Position numbers and translations under genes: made by a program. 37,748 nt of DNA from CAYRTV01 sp964505785 (GTDB taxonomy: Bacteria; Acidobacteriota; Aminicenantia; Aminicenantales; Aminicenantaceae), in assembly GCA_964505785.1 (NCBI GenBank), contig CAZDJZ010000024.1, positions 1-37,748 on the forward strand. The letters are read 5' to 3'. How positions within the stretch are numbered: the stretch's first letter is position 1; every line of letters begins with the position of its first letter. Positions 33,010 to 37,748 of this stretch are shown here, in pieces. The notes under the pieces were generated by a model. That model worked only from the letters and a program-made list of their open reading frames with translations. It did no database searches and had not been told where the DNA came from.

Positions 33010-33018
33010 ATTATACCA
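33010..33018 (-). promoter_or_regulatory. Extended -10 promoter of the two-component operon
   Basis: On the minus strand TGGTATAAT (33018-33010) is a perfect extended -10 (TGnTATAAT). Counting 7 nt downstream gives base 33003, the A of the response regulator ATG. There is no consensus -35, which extended -10 promoters can do without. Confidence 0.55.
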
Positions 33019-33156
33019 TCCCACAACCTATTTCCGTCATTCCGGGGCTTGCAAATCAAACCAAATGTCGCGCTTAAAGAATTTAAAGCGCCTTATGCAC
33101 CGAAGCGGAAAAAACTCCAACCATCGCTTCGTTCCCTGGTATAACAACGTTTTCCA

Positions 33157-34437
33157 TTAATAATAACGCCGGCCGCCGTTCCCGAATCTTGGATTGACAA
33201 CATTGCTGAACACGGAACCAAAGGTATACCGAAGTCCGACCCGGAAAGAATAATCAAAATTTGTGGCCAGTTCTTTTCTTTCAAGCAGCACTTCATCCAG
33301 AGAAGCCCCTTCTTTGGGTAAGGATAATTGATCCCGAATCAGATCATACCGGCCCCTGATATCCAGTGAAAGGCCTTTGAAAATCCGGATATCAATGTTA
33401 CCCCGGAGTTCTACTCTGAACTTGCTGAAATCATGAAAATAATGCGCCCCTTCCAGGGAGGTGGAAATGCTGCCCCAAGGTTCTCTTGATTCCAGCGTGA
33501 CAGTCAGCGATTCTTTGTATAAAGTCTCCTTTAATTTATCAAAAATTGTCTCTTCTATATAATTGATGCGATTCCAACCCAGGCGGTAAAGGATCCGAAG
33601 CTGGCGGCGCGTGGATTCGCTGTAAGGAAAAAAATTATACTCCACCGCCGGCGCTAAAGTAAAATGCGCGTCGATATTCCCATAAGTCGAGGCTTCCGCC
33701 TCCACCCAGCCGCCTACGGACCAGTGTTCTCCCAGGCTCTTGACAACCATCCCGGTGAACTCTTTTTCATCTTGCTCGGAGATAATGGTTTCATCTTCAT
33801 AATCATAGGATTCATGATCAAATTCCCCCGACAGCCCCATTCTTATTTTAAGGGTGGGAGTCACCTTGTTCGCAGAAACATTTAAGTCGATGGAATTCGA
33901 TTTTTGGCTGGATTCACCTCTGAAGCGGCCGTCGGCGCTGAAGCTGAAAACCCAAAATTTCCAGGGGTCGTCAACCGAAGTTGGCTCCAGTTCCCTTTCA
34001 AACTCGATGCTCATAAACCGGCACAGGGGCGTCTCCACTAAAAAAGGAAAAAGTCCCCGCTGCAGGACCTCCATCTGCCCCCTGCGGACTTCGTCCCTGG
34101 TATCCGTCGGCCCGCTCATATGGACCAGGGTATAATTCAAATCTTCATATTTTCCTTTTCCGATGAAATTGAAGGTATATTCCCGGCCGCCGCTGCCGGT
34201 TCGCTGATCGGTAATCAACACATGAATGTCGGCATCCGTCCGGTCCCGGACGAAATTGATATAGCTAAGATTCTCACGGAAATAATCCCTGTCGCAGAAA
34301 TTACAGTCGATAAACACTTTTGGTGCAAATTCCCGGAGTTCATCCAAATTTTGATTTTCCTCAGATGCATATCCAGGCAAAACCGCCAAGACAATGAATA
34401 CACTGATTATTAAAATAAACGCTTTGCTTTGATTCAT
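33157..34437 (-). CDS. Outer-membrane beta-barrel family protein with IDCxxCD motif
   Basis: The protein has 426 residues. GAGGAG 6 nt upstream selects the ATG at 34437, with a signal peptide ending near residue 24. Residues about 33-140 form a conserved N-terminal domain: FAPKVFIDCNFCDRDYFREN, FVRDRTDADIHVLIT, GSGGREYTFNFIG. The rest alternates strands and ends YTFGSVFSNVVNPRFGNGG, as in an outer-membrane barrel. I know this pattern from uncharacterised proteins of Bacteroidota and Acidobacteriota-like genomes; function is unknown. The two Cys of CNFC are conserved in the decayed paralogue at 16436-16840. It lies just upstream of the two-component operon on the same strand. Confidence 0.75.
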   Translation of the reverse strand: MNQSKAFILIISVFIVLAVLPGYASEENQNLDELREFAPKVFIDCNFCDRDYFRENLSYINFVRDRTDADIHVLITDQRTGSGGREYTFNFIGKGKYEDLNYTLVHMSGPTDTRDEVRRGQMEVLQRGLFPFLVETPLCRFMSIEFERELEPTSVDDPWKFWVFSFSADGRFRGESSQKSNSIDLNVSANKVTPTLKIRMGLSGEFDHESYDYEDETIISEQDEKEFTGMVVKSLGEHWSVGGWVEAEASTYGNIDAHFTLAPAVEYNFFPYSESTRRQLRILYRLGWNRINYIEETIFDKLKETLYKESLTVTLESREPWGSISTSLEGAHYFHDFSKFRVELRGNIDIRIFKGLSLDIRGRYDLIRDQLSLPKEGASLDEVLLERKELATNFDYSFRVGLRYTFGSVFSNVVNPRFGNGGRRYY

Positions 34438-34581
34438 GTTTTTCTCCTCGCAGTCCACGTGCCGAGCTTAATTCGTGTTTATTATAAATAACCAGGATTA
34501 AATGAAGATGAAAAGCAAATTAAAAATTATTAATGAAAAATATTCCTACGGATCTTTCTCTAAAAAGCATGTTTATCGCTG

Positions 34582-34610
34582 ATAAAAAAGAGATTGCACA
34601 AATATTGCAA
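34582..34610 (-). promoter_or_regulatory. Promoter/operator region shared with the gene at 26455-26992
   Basis: On the minus strand -35 TTGCAA (34610-34605), 17-nt spacer, -10 TTTTAT (34587-34582). A perfect dyad ATTGCA-N7-TGCAAT lies at 34593-34611 over the -35 and spacer. The block is conserved at 27094-27140. The predicted untranslated leader is about 140 nt. Confidence 0.55.
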
Positions 34611-34676
34611 TTTATTTTTGAATGAAGCATGTATATAACACACCCGGAATGACGAAAATCTCACAGTGAACGGCAT

Positions 34677-34826
34677 CAATGAATAAGGGTCATATCCTGC
34701 CGCCACGCGTCTGTCCCCAGCGAGGATATCCGCTCCGATTCAGGCATCGCTCTCCTCTTCCGGGGAGAGGAACCGTGTCCGCTCGGCCTTCATACGGGCC
34801 GGCTTGGATATGACCCTTATCCATTG
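34677..34826. repeat. 150-bp element with 21-bp terminal inverted repeats
   Basis: CAATGAATAAGGGTCATATC (from 34677) and its reverse complement (34806-34826) match at 20 of 21 positions. The 108 bp between them is GC-richer than the flanks and can fold further (CTCTCC...GGAGAG at about 34750-34768, GGCC...GGCC near 34785-34802). There is no reading frame inside. It may be a small non-autonomous mobile element or a structured RNA with a long closing stem; sequence alone does not decide. It occurs once in the window. Confidence 0.75.
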
Positions 34827-34879
34827 CCATGTGGAAACGGTTCTTATATAAAGACGCTGACCTTTAATCAGACTCGGCA

Positions 34880-34936
34880 GAATGAGATTCTTCGCTTCGC
34901 TCAGGATGACCCTGTCAGGTCATTTGCGAACTAAAA
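34880..34936. repeat. Inverted REP-A plus TTCGAAAATGAC module
   Basis: GAGATTCTTCGCTTCGCTCAGGATGAC... is a REP-A in reverse orientation, followed by GTCATTTGCGAACTAA, the reverse complement of the TTAGTTCGAAAATGAC module seen three times elsewhere. Confidence 0.75.
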
Positions 34937-34988
34937 TGTGTTTCCCCCCGTTCAGCAAACCAAACAGTCATTGCTCCCATCCGGGTAT

Positions 34989-35330
34989 TCAGTTGTCCAG
35001 AATGTCATTTTTCCGCATGAATTCCCGAATCTCATTCTCCAGTTTCTCCGCTCTTGCTATTGCTTTTTCTTCAGTGAGTTCAGGCTTTAAGGCGGCCAGC
35101 TTCTTTTTTGTCTTTTTTATCGTTTCAACCGCGTTTTCCACTCCGGACATCATATCGATACCGGTCCCGGCAGACAGCCGGGATGAGCCCACAACAGCGC
35201 CGGAGGCCTTATGGAAACTGACTTCCATATTCCTCACCAACTGTTCCTCTTCACTAAGAGGCGCATAGAAATTCGTATAAACCAGGTACCCGGCCAGTAC
35301 TAAAACAGCGATGACGATTAATCCCTTCAT
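34989..35330 (-). CDS. Small membrane-anchored protein, function unknown
   Basis: This 113-residue protein starts after AAGGAGGG, 3-4 nt before ATG 35330. It has one N-terminal hydrophobic segment (residues 2-19) followed by about 90 charged residues predicted to be mostly helical (KKTKKKLAALKPELTEEKAI, REFMRKNDILD). No family is recognised. The anchor suggests the soluble helical part faces the periplasm. It is transcribed alone, away from the cold-shock gene. The clear ribosome site and sensible composition support it as a real gene. Confidence 0.7.
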   Translation of the reverse strand: MKGLIVIAVLVLAGYLVYTNFYAPLSEEEQLVRNMEVSFHKASGAVVGSSRLSAGTGIDMMSGVENAVETIKKTKKKLAALKPELTEEKAIARAEKLENEIREFMRKNDILDN

Positions 35331-35401
35331 TATCCCTCCTTTTAAAATTTCCGCTGCATCAATGGATGATTGCTGATCAGCAAAAACTGGAAACGGAAAA
35401 T

Positions 35402-35440
35402 TGTCATCCGAATACCTGCGAAGCAGGCCATGAGGATCTT
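35402..35440. repeat. REP-A element upstream of the cold-shock gene
   Basis: TGTCATCCGAATACCTGCGAAGCAGGCCATGAGGATCTT has a CCTGCGAAGCAGG hairpin, like the copies at 22245-22277 and 24253-24290. The rest of 35331-35522 contains A/T-rich sequence and no gene. Confidence 0.78.
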
Positions 35441-35522
35441 AAAGTGCCGTGCATTATACAACCCTCGCATATACGGGCAAGCTATATTATGCGGGAATAA
35501 AAGTCAAACAATTTTAATTTAA

Positions 35523-35553
35523 TTGGCGCTTGTAAGGCATTTTATGATATAAT
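35523..35553 (+). promoter_or_regulatory. Promoter of the cold-shock gene
   Basis: An extended -10 TGATATAAT (35545-35553, TGnTATAAT) with a possible -35 TTGGCG (35523-35528) at 19 nt. The predicted start is near 35560, giving an untranslated leader of about 110 nt, a typical length for cspA-type mRNAs. Confidence 0.6.
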
Positions 35554-35569
35554 GAGCATCTTCATGAAA

Positions 35570-35670
35570 GACCAGGCGAAAAACTGGTCGGTTTCTTCTG
35601 AGGCAGACCCTTTTGAAGTGGCGCCCTCCAGTATGAAACTATGAGTATTTTTAGAAAGGAGTATGCCACT
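35570..35670 (+). promoter_or_regulatory. Structured cold-shock mRNA leader masking the ribosome site
   Basis: Hairpin 1 is GACCAG-N8-CTGGTC (35570-35589). Then AGTGGC (35617-35622) pairs with GCCACT (35665-35670), and CTCC (35626-35629) with GGAG (35658-35661), the core of the Shine-Dalgarno AAAGGAG. This makes 11 pairs with a 2x2 internal loop directly in front of the start codon. Opening with temperature is inferred from the cspA paradigm. Confidence 0.5.
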
Positions 35671-35871
35671 ATGGCCACTGGAACAGTCAAATGGTTCAAT
35701 AACCGCAAAGGATACGGATTCATTCAACAAGAAGACGGCCCGGATATTTTTGTCCATCATTCAGCAATAGTCGCTGAGGGCTTTAAATCCCTCAATGAGG
35801 GCGACCGGGTTAACTTTGAAATTGAAGAAGGTGAAAAAGGACCGGCTGCAAAAAACGTAACTATCATTTAA
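35671..35871 (+). CDS. Cold-shock domain protein (CspA family)
   Basis: The protein has 66 residues: a single cold-shock domain with MATGTVKWFNNRKGYGFI (RNP1), DIFVHHSAI (RNP2) and the end EKGPAAKNVTII. Length and motifs are normal for CspA-type RNA chaperones, which bind single-stranded RNA and melt structures. AAAGGAG (35655-35661) lies 9 nt before ATG 35671; an ATG 10 codons upstream is open but lacks a ribosome site and would break the domain's normal start. It has its own promoter and a leader that can mask the ribosome site, so translation is probably autoregulated or temperature dependent. Confidence 0.96.
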   Translation: MATGTVKWFNNRKGYGFIQQEDGPDIFVHHSAIVAEGFKSLNEGDRVNFEIEEGEKGPAAKNVTII

Positions 35872-35953
35872 CCTGAAGTATTTCTAACCAACCTGGATTA
35901 TTCTGTCTACTTTACAAGTCTGGTTAAATACCTGAGCCGATCAAAGAACGGCG

Positions 35954-37748
35954 TTATTTAAGTTCTGCAAGAGTGTCACTGAGATACTTCATCTGTTCAC
36001 GCTGATCTTTTGTTAAACGCCCGGTCCAGGAAGAAACCTGGTAGTATAGAGAAGCAATACGGTTATTGAGCTCTCTTAACATTCTTTCCAATTTCTCCGC
36101 TTTTTTACTTAGGGTTTGACGGCGTTTTCCCGTACTGTCACTTTGTTGTTCTTTCAAGTCTTTCATTGCTTCCAGTTCTCGGCTGGATTTTTTATATATC
36201 TCCGCGATATCCAGCAAAGACCAGGTCCATTCCTTACGCTCGTCAAAAGGGACCTTTATTCTCGGGTCCTCTTTTACCCGAAAAGTTTTCGTCTTTGACA
36301 GGCCGCCGGTCTCCAGCTTAACCGTAAAAATCCCAGGAACGACAAAAGGGCCCTGCAGGTCCCGGCTGCGTTCTTCTTCGCCCAAATTCGGCCCCGGCAC
36401 AGCATCATAACGAAGATCCCATATAACCCGGTTTATGCCTTTGCCCCGCTTGGGGTCCAGCTCCGCCACCGGTTGATGGTTATGGTCCAGAACTGTGATC
36501 CGAATATCATCTTCACCCGCCTCTGATTTAAGATAATAGTCGATAACAGCTCCGGTGGGAGGGTTTTCTCCCTTGAAAATCATGTCCCCGGTATGCCCTT
36601 TTTCACGCGCATACCGGATCATTTCCGCGGTTTCTATAGAAAACAAATGCACATGCGAAGATATCACATCGGGAGTCAACTCCTGCAGGCATGCGATGTT
36701 GTCTAAAATCCAGATTCCACGTCCGTGCGTGCCCAGTATCAAATCATTATCGCGGGGATGTATAATCAGGTCATTGAATGCCGTTGTCGGCATGTTGTTT
36801 TTCAATGGAAGCCAATGCGACCCGCCATCTATTGTAAAGAACAATCCCAGTTCAGCCCCGATGAACAGCACATCCGGATTCCGGGTATCCTCCCGCAGAG
36901 TCCGCAGCACTCTTTCCTTGGGTAAATCGCCGCAAATGGATGTCCAGGTCCGGCCGTAATCCGTTGACTTATATGCATAATTAGCATAATCATCATTCCG
37001 GTAATTATTGACTATGACGTAAACCGTCCCTTCCGCAAAACGGGAAGGCTCGATGCCTGAGAACCAGGCATCTTCGGGAAGTCCCGGCATATCCGGAGCC
37101 GTATTGCGCCAGGTCTTCCCGCCGTCTATGGAGAGATGAAAACAGCCGTCATCCGTTCCCGCATACAAAATCTCCGGCTGCAGCGGCGATTCAGCGATAA
37201 CGGTTATCGTGGGATAATAGGGGATACCGTCATCCAGCGAAGCCGTGGTTTCCTCCGCACGCTGATCCATGATTGGCATCTCCCGCCGGTCGATTCCAGT
37301 GGTTAAATTTCCCAGGGAGGTCCAGGAATAACCGCCATCTGTACTTTTCCATAATTGATCGGTCCCTGCATACAAAGTCTTTGGATGATGCCGGCTGATG
37401 ATAAAGGGTCCGTCCCAGTTGGCGGGAGCCATGGCATTGCCCAGTTCCGGCTCAGGCAGACCCGGCCCCCATGCATCCCAGTTCCGGCGCGCGCTGATAT
37501 GACCTTTCGGATCGCCGGGGCGTATATCCCTTGATTCCCGTGTGGTCAAGTCAAAACGCGACAGTCCCAGGTATTGGGACTCCGTATACAGAGTATCCGG
37601 GTCTTCCGGATCCACTAGATTAACAAATCCGTCTCCGCCGCCGGTCTTGATCCAGTCTTCATTTAAAATACCGCTGCGGCGGTAAACCGCGCTGGGGCCG
37701 GCCCAGCTGCCGTTGTCCTGAAGCCCGCCGTAAATCCAGTACGGTTTC
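35954..37748 (-). CDS. Sortilin/VPS10-like BNR-repeat glycosyl hydrolase-type protein, partial
   Basis: The frame stays open to the right edge, so the N-terminus is missing; 597 residues are visible. The protein begins within a beta-propeller (WIYGGLQDNGSW, GGGDGF) and carries BNR/sortilin repeats of the form YAGTDxxxxxSxDGGxTW (LYAGTDQLWKSTDGGYSWTS, LYAGTDDGCFHLSIDGGKTW, FIGAELGLFFTIDGGSHW), then GTHGRGIWILDN. A C-terminal region has Fn3-like strands (ITVLDHNHQPVAELD, INRVIWDLRYD) and a Lys/Glu-rich helical end. Such proteins are exported, large (about 1000 residues) and usually annotated as glycosyl hydrolase or VPS10 domain proteins, without proven activity. A Val-to-Met start at 37615 would be false: coding continues upstream. 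Confidence 0.9.
   Translation of the reverse strand, partial: KPYWIYGGLQDNGSWAGPSAVYRRSGILNEDWIKTGGGDGFVNLVDPEDPDTLYTESQYLGLSRFDLTTRESRDIRPGDPKGHISARRNWDAWGPGLPEPELGNAMAPANWDGPFIISRHHPKTLYAGTDQLWKSTDGGYSWTSLGNLTTGIDRREMPIMDQRAEETTASLDDGIPYYPTITVIAESPLQPEILYAGTDDGCFHLSIDGGKTWRNTAPDMPGLPEDAWFSGIEPSRFAEGTVYVIVNNYRNDDYANYAYKSTDYGRTWTSICGDLPKERVLRTLREDTRNPDVLFIGAELGLFFTIDGGSHWLPLKNNMPTTAFNDLIIHPRDNDLILGTHGRGIWILDNIACLQELTPDVISSHVHLFSIETAEMIRYAREKGHTGDMIFKGENPPTGAVIDYYLKSEAGEDDIRITVLDHNHQPVAELDPKRGKGINRVIWDLRYDAVPGPNLGEEERSRDLQGPFVVPGIFTVKLETGGLSKTKTFRVKEDPRIKVPFDERKEWTWSLLDIAEIYKKSSRELEAMKDLKEQQSDSTGKRRQTLSKKAEKLERMLRELNNRIASLYYQVSSWTGRLTKDQREQMKYLSDTLAELK

Noticed and set aside
35542..35760. Minus-strand open frame opposite the cold-shock gene
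   Set aside because: It is a shadow of the leader and coding region of a clear CspA gene, with no ribosome site.
35886..35927. TAACCA...TGGTTA dyad after the cold-shock gene as a terminator
   Set aside because: The stem is only 6 bp with a 30-nt loop and no T-run.

Overview
The window reads as chromosomal DNA of a Gram-negative, probably uncultured bacterium of moderate GC. It has exported lipoproteins, several outer-membrane beta-barrels, minor pilins and a dense set of exported peptidases. The gene content (tricorn-like S41, S9, S8 and C69 peptidases, sortilin-like BNR proteins, a sulfatase C-terminal tail ending in ALGYIK) resembles the Acidobacteriota/Aminicenantes group. That is an inference from gene families, not a proven assignment. 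No plasmid, phage or CRISPR signal was seen.

Layout. Bases 1-20 are the 5' end of a 16S rRNA gene leaving the window on the minus strand; its leader and a strong sigma70-type promoter lie at 21-262. A palindromic repeat and eight 20-bp tandem units follow (360-640), then a four-gene minor-pilin operon (802-3862). Next come an amidohydrolase lipoprotein (minus), an S9 peptidase, a DUF1847 protein, an exported GyrI-like protein, ndk and a sodium/solute symporter (4038-13266). A histidine kinase with a single-domain response regulator (13465-16289, minus) is followed by a decayed surface-protein gene (16436-16840), an ABC-2 permease fused to a beta-propeller, an exported SCP2-like/cupin protein and a sulfatase-family remnant. 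Bases 20698-25941 carry a C69 dipeptidase, an S8 protease coupled to a beta-barrel gene whose first codons are made of an intergenic repeat, and an MBL-fold hydrolase. The right third holds a frameshifted beta-barrel gene, a tricorn-like protease, an OmpR-type two-component pair, an intact outer-membrane protein of the same family as the decayed one, a 150-bp palindromic element, a small anchored protein, a cold-shock protein with a structured leader, and a sortilin-like protein leaving the window.

How the genes fit together. Exported peptidases of different specificity (S9, S8, S41, C69), an amidohydrolase and a PutP-type symporter suggest peptide scavenging at the cell surface. Two sensory systems and paired promoters in front of two beta-barrel genes suggest envelope regulation. 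Three surface-protein loci are decayed.

Intergenic DNA is unusual. Nearly every long gap is a mosaic of a few repeat modules: TGTCATCC...GGATGACA palindromes (REP-A), ATTCCCG...CGGGAAT palindromes (REP-B), GACCGAAxAG/ACTTAGAC-type tandems, GTGAAAAGTAAGAAG-type tracts, and a 98-bp dispersed repeat. One REP-A copy lies inside a reading frame.
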